Below, in pieces: positions 32,548-43,424 of a stretch of 64,000 bases of DNA. The stretch's first letter is position 1. Each line of letters starts with the position of its first letter. The notes under the pieces were generated by a model, which worked only from the letters and a program-made list of their open reading frames with translations, made no database searches and was not told the origin of the DNA. Made by a program: the position numbers and the translations under genes. The stretch comes from Megaustenia siamemsis (Eukaryota > Mollusca > Gastropoda > Stylommatophora > Ariophantidae). Where the stretch lies: contig JAVIAB010000059.1 in the NCBI GenBank assembly GCA_032433765.1, positions 61,774,678-61,838,677 on the forward strand, in the 5' to 3' direction.

Positions 32548-35265
32548 AGAAGTATTGCAACGCAGACGTTAAAGTTCCTAGATATCATAAATTATTTAGC
32601 GCCAGGTTTTAGTTCTAGTAAATTTCTGGCAGCCTATAAGATTAGCGAGACAAAGGGTTACTTTTGTTATGAATATATAGACGACCCCCAAAAGTTGGAC
32701 GAGACGGCGTTACCCCCGCACGAAGCCTTTTATTCGTCGTTAAAAAATTCCAACATTTCCAAGGAGGAGTACGTTCTGTGCAAAAAGGTCTGGAAGGATA
32801 ATAACATGACCACACTTAGGGACTTGTTGGTGTGGTATAATAACAAAGATGTAGTCCCCTTCTTAGAAGCCTTGGAGCAGCAGGTTTGCTTTTATGGGGA
32901 GCGGGGTGTGGACTGTTTTAAAGACGCCATTTCGGTTCCGGGTGTTTGTTTAAAGTATCTTTTTAAGATCGTTGATAGGGGGTGTAATGTTTAGTTTATG
33001 TTCGAGCAAACAGGCTAGTCTACACACAATAATTAGAGATAATATCGTTGGAGGTCCCTCTATAATTTTTCATAGGTATCATAAAGTAGGCAAAACGTTT
33101 ATTAGGGGCGGAAAGCTGGTAAAATCCATCCAAGGTTACGATGCCAACGCGTTGTATCTTTGGGCTCTGATGAACCCAATGCCAACAGATTACCCAATTA
33201 TTAGAAGAATGGAGACCGGATTTAGGGTCGAAAAAGATAACTATTATGTCCAACAAAGTAGAGAGTGGCTAACGTGGGTCGCCCAATAATAAGGGGTGGA
33301 GTTGAAAACTTAGTTTAATGGGAGGGAGTTTCGATTAGGTGCTAGAAATATCCCTGTGGATGGGTGGGATAAATCCAATAGAAGAGTCTACAATTGTCAT
33401 GGTTGTCTTACCATGGTCACAAAGACTGTCCCCTCACCAAAGATAAAGATAGAAACCCGTTAATAATAAGCCCTTGTTCGAGCAGTTTGAAAAAAAATGT
33501 GAGATACACACCTAACTAACCGAGGAGGTAAAAGTCCCAGTAGAAGTTATGTGGGAATGTGAGTGGCAGGCTCTGAAAAAGTCTGACCCAACCATTAGGG
33601 CATTCCTTTCTAAAGCCATCCCTCGAGCTAGACCCTGTTACTCTAAAGAAGGGCTCCCTCTCAGTGATAAACAGATTCTGACTTCTGTTTCAGATGGGAC
33701 ATGTTTTGGTTTAGTGGAATGTGTTCTACACGTCCCCGACCGTCTGAAGGAACATTTCAGTGAGATGACTCCAATTTTCAAAAACATTGACGTCATTCGT
33801 GATGATATTGGACCGTTTATGGGTGAATATGCCCTCAAACATAACTTGTTGTCAACCCCTCGTCGCACCCTAATCGGTAGTTATGTCGGGGAAAAAATTG
33901 TGTTGGCAACACCTCTGTTAAAATGGTATTTAGACCACGGATTGGAGGTAACACAAATTATCAAGTGATAGAATATCAACCGTCTAGTTGTTTTAAAAAG
34001 TTTGGCGAAATGGTTTCTGACGCTAGGAGGGCTGGTGATATAGACGAAAATCAATCTATAGTAAGCGATACGATGAAGCTCTTAGGAAACTCAGCCTACG
34101 GGAAGACTCTAACCAATAAGGCCAATCATAGCGCTGTCTCGTACGTTCATGGGGATGAGATATCGACAATGATTAATAGTTCCCGGTTTAAAAAGATGAC
34201 TGAAATAGGGGAGGATCTTTTTGAAATTGAGATGGAGAAAAAGAAAACTGTTTGGGAATTGCCCGTACAAATCGGTTTCTTCGTCTATCAATATGCAAAA
34301 CTTCGTATGTTAGATTTTTATTTCGAGTTCTTAGATAAGTTTTAGATAGGTCCAACTTTCAGTTATGTGAAACAGATACTGATAGTTTATACTTAGCCTT
34401 AAGCGCACCTAAGCTAGAGGACATAGTTAAGTCAGGTCTGCATACACCAAACGAACTCCGGGTCTTTTTAAATTAGAGTACGAAGGGACAGCTCTTGTTA
34501 GCTTATGTAGTAAGACGTACCATTGTAGTGGGGTTTATGATAAAATCAGTTGTAAAGGGCTAAGCAAGCAACACAACAAATTAGATAAAGATATCTTTTT
34601 AGAGGTTCTCGACACGCAAAAGGCCAAGGGTGGGAAAAATGTAGGTTTCAAAGTCTTAAATAATTCCATATTTTCCTACAGTCAAACAAGAAATGCTCTT
34701 TCCTATTTCTATATAAAAAGAAAGGTAGCTGATGATAACGTCTCGACTACGCCTTTAGATATTTAACTCTTTACACTACCAGCTTAGACTATCCAGTAAT
34801 CTCTAACAGTTTCACCCCTTATGATTCATTTATAACATAGAGCTAAGCAGACAACCAACTAAATTGCTATAAATAATTGTTATCGTCGAACTATATATTT
34901 ACTTATTGTACTAACTATTTTTGTAATGTTATATAATATCCACTGTATGTCATATACCTATTGAGATAATAAAAGAATAAAATATATCTATTGTCTTTTG
35001 TTTTATATTGATCGTTTTTCATTGATGTTGTATAATCTACTAACCTATCACTATCGAACAAGTATATCAAGAACAGCAAAGTCTGCACACACCAGACATA
35101 AACAGACCACTTCCGGGGTCACCTACACGAGAAATCAACATCCCGACACGAGCGGTCATGGTTAACTTCCCGTGTCTGATGTACAATAGGCGTAAAATAC
35201 GCCTATTATATATTTTTGTTAATTTACGGGCCAAATACGGGACAAATACAACATTGTATACTACT
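32548..35265. repeat. Right inverted arm of the Polinton-like element
   Basis: Inverted copy of 26104-28917. It shares the same polymerase frameshift near 32985 as the left arm, but has independent damage: about 100 bp lost at about 34441, a 2-bp loss near 34344 and other small indels. Confidence 0.92.
32560..34764 (+). pseudogene. Second copy of the PolB C-terminal half (right arm)
   Basis: Plus-strand frames at 32560-32994, 32993-33289, 33549-33968 and 33968-34345, then about 34440-34764, match the left-arm polymerase in order. The motif B core LLGNSAYGKT is at about 34080-34110, and motif C TDTDSLY is at about 34373-34393 in a shifted frame. The codons damaged near 28688-28740 in the left arm are intact here, while the 34340-34440 region is worse. 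There is no N-terminal exonuclease part on this side. It cannot make a functional polymerase. Confidence 0.88.
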
Positions 35266-35394
35266 TTCTTGTCATTGCATTAAAAAGATATATTGACTAT
35301 CCCATGTCAGGTTACAGGTTATGTGCAAGGTCTGACACCTGGAAGATCGTCGGACACAATAGATTAGAATTCCTGCCCTATTCCTGTCTTCGGT

Positions 35395-35452
35395 TCGAAA
35401 GGACAACGGACAGACAGGCAGACAGGCGGACAGGCAGGCAGACATACAGACA

Positions 35453-35487
<35 letters not shown>

Positions 35488-35565
35488 CAAACAGACAGAC
35501 AGACAGGCGGACAGACAGACGGACGGACAGACAAACGGAAGGACGGACGGACATGTCAGGCAGGT
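35395..35565. repeat. GACA/GGCA-type microsatellite
   Basis: Interrupted tetranucleotide repeats (ACAGACAGGCAGGCAGGCAG and GGACGGAC variants). Both strands read open here only because of the repeat. Confidence 0.95.
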
Positions 35566-35574
35566 CATTATTCT

Positions 35575-35910
35575 TGAGGATGGGACTGGGTGATCTAGCG
35601 GCAAGACATCAGCCTCTAGACAGTAAGGACAGGGTTTGAATCTCGCCAGAGGTGGCGGGAATTGTTCACTTCGAATCCATGGTTTCTACGTGGCTTTACC
35701 TTCCCTAGTCTCTGAATAATGATATACGAGACCTCTCAGATAGTGACGAAAAACAGGAGCTCCTGAATTCAGTCGCGCACGTTAAAGAACACCTGGCAGT
35801 TAATAATCATGGCCAAAATAGCCACTGCCCGGGCAACAATTTTCAAGCAAATCTACCTACCCCGAAGGCGGATGTTGCGGGCCTAAAGACGCAGTTATCC
35901 CGTTTTTTTT
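35575..35910 (+). mobile_element. Third tRNA-like SINE (SINE-3)
   Basis: The 5' part has an A-box-like GGGTGATCTAGCGGC and a B-box-like GGGTTTGAATCTCGCC; the body includes CCTGGCAGTTAATAATCATG and CCGAAGGCGGATGTTGCGGG and ends in a T run near 35908. Only one copy is in the window, so family status rests on the tRNA-like head. Confidence 0.6.
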
Positions 35911-37214
35911 CTTTCCGTAAATTAGCGACCCAAGGATTCCACGCCTATTTTACGGGTGAACGATAAGAAGAAGAATAAACTGTTGAGGAAATTAATGATG
36001 TGATAAATAGATGTGTGTTTTAAACGTAAACAAATATATATAAAATACGAGATTAAGAAAAAGAAACGATTTCTTTTATCACATCTTGAATCCATGCATC
36101 GAATTCATTCATTACAATTCGAAAAACCATTCAGACCCTGCTCCACCTCTCCGTGGTGCCTCCAGTAACAGACTAACTTGTCTAGTCTGACCAAGCGTTC
36201 AGGGATCGAAGAGCGAAGACAACCCGGTACTCAAAAAGTGCACCTGAAACCATGACAGTTTTTTAAAAACAATTTATTTTGTTATATATCGACAAAGCAT
36301 TCAGTGACACACAAGACCCGGGCGCACAAACGCACATATATATGGTAACGAAACAAGATGTATAAAGAAAGAAATACGATAATACATCCTGTTTCAATCA
36401 TGTTAAGTTTCATATTTACCCGTTAGTGGTAAAGTTGTGTAAATGTAAATTTTTAATAATAAAACACAAGACATCCAAATAAAGCAAATCAAATAGCGCA
36501 ATATAACGTAAATATAAAAATGGAACTGAACCACAACCAACGTGACTATGCGTAATTTTGGAATGTGACTAATAATTGTTTGTATTCATCAAAACTTATA
36601 AAGCATACAATTGTACACTTTCGTAAACTTGGTGGTTGGATATGTTTTAACTACCAATATACATTAAATAATGGAAGGACATTTTCTTTTTCATAAATGT
36701 TGTTCGCCTTTTACAAATGAGAGAAACTATTATCATTCTCTGTATCAGCAAAGCTACAAGCGGCTGTCTGATTCGATACCTGATCCCCTATTATTGTGAC
36801 GAAATAAGCGCCTACTTTGAAAAAGTGAAAACTACTCGATATCTTTCTATATCCTGTTGGAAAAAAATACTTTTAATCACTACCTATCTATCTATTAGGC
36901 ACTTTAAAAACCCGAAGACGGTACATGGAACAACAATATTAGATTCTCCATTTCCAACGATCTTTATTGTCAAATGTTTGACCTTGCACGGGACTCACAT
37001 TGCATCTCGTCACACGTGTGTGCTTTGAGCGTGACGTTCGATCTCGACAAGGGAATTGATGTCTGATGATGTTACCCCATGCCTCCGTGTTCTTTTCATT
37101 GTTTCTTTAGGTCGGACTCTTTTTCTTTTACCCTCTCGTTCCCATTTGAGGACCTGCTTGGATTTTCTCTTGTTGTATCTTCTCATCATATGGCAACATA
37201 TGACCGTATAGCCA
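35911..37214. other. Mostly unassigned AT-rich stretch
   Basis: A diverged interspersed repeat at about 36120-36250 (ACAGACTAACTTGTCTAGTC) resembles 52040-52170. The open frame 36717-37028 has no recognisable motif. Confidence 0.4.
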
Positions 37215-37500
37215 ACATATGATTACCATCATCATGTGCCAAACCGGTTGGCGTATGCGATCATCCTACCACAATCTTCTATCTATAGTGCTTCGTATCA
37301 GTTTTGTTGTTGACTGTTTTCCATGCCATGACACCAAGCATCTAGTATTTTCTCTTTTTGTCGTCCGCGATCTCTCTTTCCTTTTATTTTGCCAGTTGTA
37401 ACCAAGTATTCCAACTTTCCTCTTCTCAAAATTTTGTGCCCGAAAAATATTTATTGTTTCTTTCTAATGTTTTTAAAGAGCTCCCTTATATGATTATAGA
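37215..37500 (-). mobile_element. LINE 3' end, family B
   Basis: Plus-strand ATCATCATGTGCCAAACCGG begins the inverted 3' tail, followed by the complement of the STTELIRC and LEYLVTTGK blocks. It is shorter and more decayed than the copies at 14880 and 25440. Confidence 0.8.
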
Positions 37501-37729
37501 TTATATTTTTTTATGCTTTGTTATTTCTCTTATGCCTGCACTAGTCTTGAATTGATTCCGTTGCTATCAGTTAGGGTTTAAATTAGACGAGAGACATGAT
37601 ACCAGACAACCGAATATCATAACTTTCAATTCAATTTCAGTTGAACTATCCCATGATCGTTTCACAAGCGTTTAATTAGCTACATACGTCTAAAAAAAAG
37701 TTAGAAAATAGACGAAACTCAAAATGTAC

Positions 37730-37870
37730 ATCATCATCAAGTACCATGTCTGTTGGCGCGGACGATCATCTCTACACACCACTTGGTCCTTCATACATGT
37801 CATAATTTCCGTTGGTGACCTTTTATTTTGCCATTTAGATAAGCTGTTCAATATTCTTATTTATATATTT
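37730..37870 (-). mobile_element. LINE 3'-tail scrap (ATGATG type)
   Basis: It begins ACATCATCATCAAGTACCAT on the plus strand, as in family A tails, then diverges; it meets an oppositely oriented RNase H fragment at about 37870. Confidence 0.5.
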
Positions 37871-37871
37871 A

Positions 37872-38300
37872 CGGAAACGAACATGCAGACAAACTAGCTA
37901 AGGAGGGAGGAAGATTACCACAAGAGAACCATCTGGTCAGTCTCTATGAAGCCAAATCCATCATCAAAGGGCAGTATCATGAAAAATGAAAACAAGAACA
38001 CCCAAAGTATAACGAGAGGGATGGATACATCCAACTATCAAGGAGGGATCAAGTCACCATACTTAGCCTATGCTCTGGTCATAACATAATGATAAACCAC
38101 ATGTTCACCAAACTCATAATAGGAACTACAGCCAATGCCACTACACCCTGGATAACATGATAGCAAAACACGTACTACAGGATTGCCACCAGTATACAGA
38201 CCTGAGAAGAACAATGTGGCCAACACCCACCTCCATGGAAGAGAAACTTTATGGGGCAATCGAATCACTTAAAGCTGCCTTCATAAGATAGTCCGGAGTC
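37872..38300 (+). pseudogene. LINE RNase H and C-terminus fragment
   Basis: The plus strand reads GNEHADKLAKEGGRLPQENH (last RNase H motif) and continues to SRRDQVTILSLCSGHN and the HMFTKL block, typical of a LINE C-terminus with a later Cys/His part (HVLQDCHQYTDLRRT in a shifted frame). Stops at 37987 and near 38158 show decay. Confidence 0.75.
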
Positions 38301-38454
38301 CTAGTCTGAATGAGTCATGATCGCAGAAGAAGGAGAAAAATCATTTCACTCTCGCGTTTTCTCTGCTCTTCTTTCCATTCATTCTGCACGTTAATATAAT
38401 ATTCTCAATGCCTTCTGTTTGCATGACATGTCCAATAAATGTAGAACTGCAAGG

Positions 38455-38600
38455 ACAGACCAAGACTAACATCAATATATGGACAAGTCAATCTATGACA
38501 ACCTGCACCATCAAAGCAAGAAACAGAGTGGAATGGCGATCCATGATAGCCTACCATCGTTGTGGAGACTGCACTCGATGATGATGACTACTAAATACAT
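38455..38600 (+). mobile_element. LINE 3' end, family D, ATGATG tail
   Basis: Near-identical to the end of the family D copy at 48060-49015 (TATGACAACCTGCACCATCA, then the CACTCGATGATGATGA tail). Confidence 0.85.
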
Positions 38601-38934
38601 ATTTAACAGTATTCTAATTAATCACAAGAACTGCAACGTTTTTTTTTACAATACTCTAGTGGGAAGGCTAAGGAGAGGCAGACAGAAAGAAGACTACCGG
38701 CGGAGGAGAGTTGAAACAGATGAACAGTGTAGGCCAGAAGTGGAATGTCTTCCTCTTCTGTTGTTGCATGTAGTTGTTATTTACCTGCTGTGGAATGTTA
38801 TTTGTCGATTACTGCGTTGAGTTTCATGTCCAAACCATTTCATTTGTTGTTTCTGGGTGAATCTCAGGACTGGTTATACTTCCGCAATTTTTCCTGATTT
38901 TGTCATTGTTCTTTATATGCAGGGTCATCATCGT

Positions 38935-39215
38935 CAAGTGTCAAGCCTGCTGGCGTAGGTGATCATGTCTCTCTACAACTTTCGATCACGACAGTTATTT
39001 ATTATTTCTATTGTTAACCTTCTGCCGAGCCATTCTCTTAAGCTGTCTGGTATCTTTTCTCTTTGCTTCCCTCTATCGCGTCGTTCCTCAATTTTCCCAG
39101 TTGTTACAATATATTCCATTTGTCCTCTTCTCATTACATGACCAAAAAATGATGATTGTTTCTTCCTAATACTGGAAATTTAGCTCTTTTTTTGCTTTGC
39201 TCTCTTTCAGAATGT
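38935..39215 (-). mobile_element. LINE 3' end, family A
   Basis: Plus-strand GTCATCATCGTCAAGTGTCA starts the inverted tail; the complement of the MRREQ/IRKKQS blocks follows. It ends about 130 bp before the TATA-like element of the dynamin gene. Confidence 0.8.
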
Positions 39216-39344
39216 TTACAGGGTAAAATATTTATAACAACCCCTTGCACGTAGTTCTACATGGATGAATATGTCATATATATGTTATGACATCATCTCA
39301 TTTCCAGGATCTGTACTTTTAACTATTGAGTACTAGTAGTCGAG

Positions 39345-39352
39345 TATAAAAT
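39345..39352 (+). promoter_or_regulatory. TATA-like element upstream of dynamin exon 1
   Basis: TATAAAAT lies 132 bp before the start codon, at a plausible distance for a short 5' UTR. No transcription start is proven. Confidence 0.4.
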
Positions 39353-39395
39353 AGGGTATTGTTGTGAAAGTACCGATTACAAACACAAATACTGA

Positions 39396-39403
39396 TGACG
39401 TCA
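39396..39403 (+). promoter_or_regulatory. CRE/ATF palindrome TGACGTCA
   Basis: A perfect 8-bp cAMP-response-type palindrome 80 bp upstream of the dynamin start codon. It would be just downstream of a start driven by the TATA-like box. Function is inference. Confidence 0.4.
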
Positions 39404-39483
39404 CGCAGTGTTTCTTCCGCCTTGCCCGACAGGTCCTGGACATAGTCTCAGTCTCATCGATCGCTCCCAATAAATCGCGAAAA

Positions 39484-39647
39484 ATGTCGGGGAACGTAGG
39501 AATGGAACATTTAATTCCTATAGTGAATAGGTTACAGGATGTATTCGCTTCACTTGGAGTTCCCTTATCTTTGGATCTTCCACAGATAGCTGTGGTTGGA
39601 AGTCAAAGTGCTGGGAAAAGTAGTGTGCTTGAAAATTTTGTTGGCAG
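39484..39647 (+). CDS. DNM: Dynamin (classical, DNM/shibire type), first coding exon
   Basis: ATG at 39484 opens a 54-codon exon ending in the middle of codon 55 at 39647, followed by the splice donor GTAGGG. The protein start reads [20 protein letters not shown], then [20 protein letters not shown] and ENFVG. This is the beginning of the dynamin GTPase domain with the G1 P-loop G-x-x-x-x-GKSS (residues about 39-47). Length and phase match vertebrate dynamins, whose first exon also breaks in the Arg codon after ENFVG. Dynamin is the large GTPase that pinches endocytic vesicles from the plasma membrane. The [10 protein letters not shown] core fits classical dynamin better than DRP1. I chose the internal Met because upstream in-frame codons show no conservation. 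I found no exon 2 (expected to start DFLPRG). Confidence 0.93.
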
Positions 39648-40984
39648 GTAGGGAGTTGGTGTTGTTGCGTAAAAGTAAATATTAATATGTGATCTTTTCA
39701 CGATGGATTTAATTTTCTAGTTCATTTTTTTATAGAGGTACTTGGAATATTTTACTCTTCAGTGAAATGTCTTTAGTTGTTAACAAACTAAATAAGTCAC
39801 ACGAAAACTTAGTTAAGTTATAGTTATAGCAAATTGAAATTGTTGATAGTTTGAGTTTCTAATAGTAATTTCTTCCACTTCCTTCCCTAGTCCAAGTCGA
39901 CTTTATGATTTATCTTTATCGGAGTCAACCGAGTCAACCCATGTTTGCTTTTTAAAATTGCTGCCAAAAACACAAACGAGTAACTGACACGCCTTCGTTG
40001 TGGCTAGAAACTGAGAACGGAAAGTTAAAAGTGCATATATATTCCGATTCGAAAGCAAATATTATAGGTATAGGACACATTCTGATAACTATTTAAAAAT
40101 AATTTCAGTGGCATAGTACAACAAGTACACACTACAGTAGTAAATTTAAGTTAAAAGTAGTAATTATCTGCCTCAGAGTCAGACTCACGTCTCTGACTAA
40201 GACTTCTGAATCAAAAAGGTCTAACTCAACCAACCGTAAAATCTATTAATAGTCATTGACTGACATTGAATTCTTTTTAGTCTTATTATTCTAGACAAGT
40301 TCATCTCTCTCTAACCCCAATTTTCTGTGAAATGTGTTAGTGGTAGTCATTTCAGTGGGAATGTGTGCATAAAAATAATGTATAGTCTGTCAGGTAATGA
40401 GATAAAGTTAGGAAGGTAGTCACATCCATTTTAAAATCAGAAATGTTTCCAAAATCAGAATGTGCTGTATGCACTACTAGTAGTGTTCTCACTGACTGTC
40501 ATTGTACTCATGTACTGTTCTATTAAAATCTATTATGACTCAGTATTTTAGGGGTGTGGCAGCCAGTGTATGTGTTCATTATTTTAAATTATTTATAATT
40601 CAGATAGAAAATTATCAGTTCTACTGCTGGATTTCCTGAATATGAATTCATCTCATGATCTCTAGGAATGATTCTTCTTGTACTAGTTGTAATTTGTAAC
40701 ATAAAAAAAAGCACAAACTCCAACATATTTTTCCATAAACCTGAAAATTGTAGTCCAACTCTTGTAGTAAGTAAAACAATCTCTCTGAGTCTGATATATT
40801 TGTCTCTTTTAAAGTTAGCCACGATTTGATTGAATTTTTAGTTTAGTAGAACTAATGTTAAATATTTGATTTTCAAGATGCAATGTAGACAGTGAAGTTA
40901 GTTATCTATTGTCCTTTTAAGCTGCAGATGGCACATAGGGTAGACATTCTAGATTGTCTATATCCAACGTTTTTCTTATAAAGT

Positions 40985-42215
40985 AAAGATAAAGTATGAG
41001 ACTTGAATTGGCCCCTTAGCATGTGAGTTTTTACCCATGTCGATTTAAAAAAAAAAAGAGAAGAAAAAAGTGGTATGGTAACAGCCTTACGTGGTAATTA
41101 ACAAAACAAAAGTCAACGTTTCAGCCAAGTAGGCCTTCAGCTAGAACAACAAACAGCAACACAAAAATGTATATAAGGATATGTACACAAATCTAACTAC
41201 ATGGCGATAATATGCTAGATACTCGAGAAAGGAAATAAAAAAAGCTCATTTCCCTGCAGTCCAGAGCCTGGTCAGCTTTCTGACCAGCTATATATATCTC
41301 ACTGACCAGGCAGTCAGATGGGAGGACAGAAGGGTTCTAAAGATATGGGGAGGTGGGTACAAGATACATATACACTATGCGTGCACAACGAACAAATGTG
41401 TAGAAAGAAGCATGTGTATCGAATCATACATGCGTGCAGGCATACATCCGTATATATTACCACAAAGCACGCAAAAGAAAACTCTAAGGTGTCTAAATGT
41501 GTGGATACATATGCAGATAAATACACATACATGAATAGGTTCTGATAGGTTTGCACATGGGGGTAAAAAATGTGTGGTAGGTGTCCTATGTGTATGAGAG
41601 CGATATGTTCATGCCATGGTGGGACAGTGAACCCAACTGGGCAATGAGACGATTCTTAAGGGTGAACTGGCTGCGATTACTGGAGTGACACGAGTCAATG
41701 CCGGTAACTTGTATGTCAGGTATACCACTGGCCGGGGGTTTTGAAATGGGCAGACACCGGGCTGTCAGTCTTTTGCTCAACATTGCGAAGATACTCATAA
41801 AATCTGTCACTCAAGCGTCATCCAGACTCATCCACATACGTCATCTGGCAATGCTTACATATTATGGCGTAGACGATATTCTGTGGCACACAAGTAAACC
41901 CCTCCTTGATCTCGAATTGCCTATTCGGGAACAAGACCGAATCGGTGCAGAGCACAAGCATCTTGGTGCCTTTACTCCTTTTCACCCATGTGCTTGGCTG
42001 CCTACCCAGAAGTATTTGGAGACTTCTGTACAATGTCGCTTAAAGCATTGAAACTCACGATGCGAGGCGGCATTCCTCACCTTCCCAGAGTACTACTCTG
42101 ACACCTCTTTCTGCCAGTGGCTGGGTTGACAACGGGTGTATTTTTTTTTCCAGCTACGAGAACAATTCACACTGCTTCCAGTGGCAATCAAACACAGGTT
42201 ATCTGAATGTTGGTA
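40985..42215 (-). mobile_element. SINE-2 copy split by a Penelope-like insertion
   Basis: The SINE parts are 40985-41040 and 41984-42215 (compare 47215-47525). They are separated by a Penelope fragment flanked by ACCCATGT on both sides (41033-41040 and 41984-41991). Confidence 0.85.
41041..41983 (-). pseudogene. Penelope-like GIY-YIG fragment inserted in SINE-2
   Basis: Two minus frames, 42033-41818 and 41810-41586, encode the C-terminal endonuclease of a Penelope-like element: DSVLFPNRQFEIKEGFTC, IVYAIICKHCQMTYV (GIY-YIG core, with YIG changed to YVD) and LKNRLIAQLGSLSHHGMNIS. A frameshift at about 41815 separates them. The 3' side carries the terminal motif GTTTCAGCCAAGTAGGCCTT (41119-41138) seen in other copies. 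It lacks the RT. Confidence 0.85.
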
Positions 42216-42554
42216 GCCACATCAAAACACAAATTCCTCAAAATTTGACACTTTTCCGTATTCAAACATTACCACCTTCTGTGTACCTTCTTAACTAGCA
42301 TTTTCAGCGACCCTGAGTGTTTCATTTATTTCCATTGCTGTTGGAATTTCTTTTTTCTGTGACCAGGGAAATTCTCTGGTCATTGGCAAACGTGAAAGAA
42401 TTCTTTGTGACTTGGGAAACACAGTGAATAATGCTATGGTTGCTATTTCCTTTTCGTTATGACCTCTGTTTACACACAGGAAAGATAATTTTGTTTTCTT
42501 TAACACATTTCGATTGTTTTTGTTTTGGTTGTTTCACTATTAGTTTTGTGTGTG

Positions 42555-42655
42555 TTTTTTTGTTTGTTCCTGTTGAAGGCCTATTGGGCCGAAACATCGT
42601 TTAGTCTGTGTCGTCCACTTATCACGTAAAGCTTCTTACATACCATTTTTTTCTA
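42555..42655 (+). mobile_element. Penelope-like terminal fragment
   Basis: GTTGAAGGCCTATTGGGCCG followed by AAACATCG and then ACGTAAAGCTTCTTACATAC matches, in reverse orientation, the terminal motif at 41085-41150 and 21650-21720. Confidence 0.6.
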
Positions 42656-43395
42656 TTTTTTAATTTTTCCTGAAAAATGCTATGCAGTCACCAAACATAC
42701 TGACAGATTTATGACCATAGAATCAACCTCAGCCAGGAATTGAGTCCCCATGTTTTGCCTAGTGTGAATACACGTGACTGTGTCATGAGTTCAGAGAAAT
42801 TACAATTTTTAGAACTCCTAATGTTACATTTAAGTGGTAGTAATTTTTACTACGGAGTCATAACTGGGAGAGTTGCAGATAGGTATCATAATTAAGGGTT
42901 AAATTTGTGACACCATATACAAAACATATTTTTTAGATGAAGCAAATATTTATATATGAATGATATTTCAGTGATCAAATGTTCATAACCAGAAGATTAA
43001 AGAGTGTTAAATTTGAGATTCAGGGGATGAAATTGCACATTTTTAACCACAAAAATTTTAAGGTGCAACTTCATCTAATAGCTTTGAATGTTTAATAGAA
43101 GAAGAATGCATATTTTATCTTCCTGGAAATAAAGGAGCAAATCAGCTGAAGTTTCTTTCAATAACAAAGAATTGTGACCGACTGTACAAAGTAATTCTAG
43201 TCGTCACACTGTTGACGAAACTATATAGATATTTGTAATTTCATTTTTTATCATGTATCTGTGTTTGAGTTAGTGGGCAAGTGACATTTCAAATGATTTT
43301 ATCATGTATGTGACATATCTGACTTTGTCTTATCATGTTTTGCACTTTCATATCCACTTCAATCATATTAACAGTTGCATGAGTCTCTTTTATAT

Positions 43396-43424
43396 CCCCC
43401 CCCCCCCCCCCCCCCCCCCCCCCC
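43396..43424. repeat. Poly(C) run of 29 bases
   Basis: An uninterrupted C homopolymer in the plus strand, next to T-rich sequence. Confidence 0.95.

Larger units (their letters stand above)
26104..35265. mobile_element. Polinton-like (protein-primed PolB) element with near-palindromic arms
   Basis: The left terminus AGTAGTATACAATGTTGTAT (26104) is repeated exactly in inverted orientation at the right terminus (ending 35265), and both are flanked by the same 6 bp TTCTTG (26098-26103 and 35266-35271). A 6-bp target duplication and AG-starting TIRs are the Maverick/Polinton signature as I know it. The element is 9162 bp. It holds a PolB gene with an N-terminal C2H2 part, two inverted copies of the polymerase C-terminal half, about 1.2 kb of AT-rich tandem repeats and a LINE insertion at 32100-32545. 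I see no integrase, packaging ATPase, protease or capsid gene, so it is a reduced or non-autonomous form. Confidence 0.82.

Noticed and set aside
26104..35265. Two independent Polinton-like insertions in opposite orientation
   Set aside because: The TTCTTG duplication is found only at the two outer ends, which fits a single integration; I could not exclude later rearrangement.
35272..35639. Overlapping open frames on both strands
   Set aside because: Products of the tetranucleotide microsatellite.
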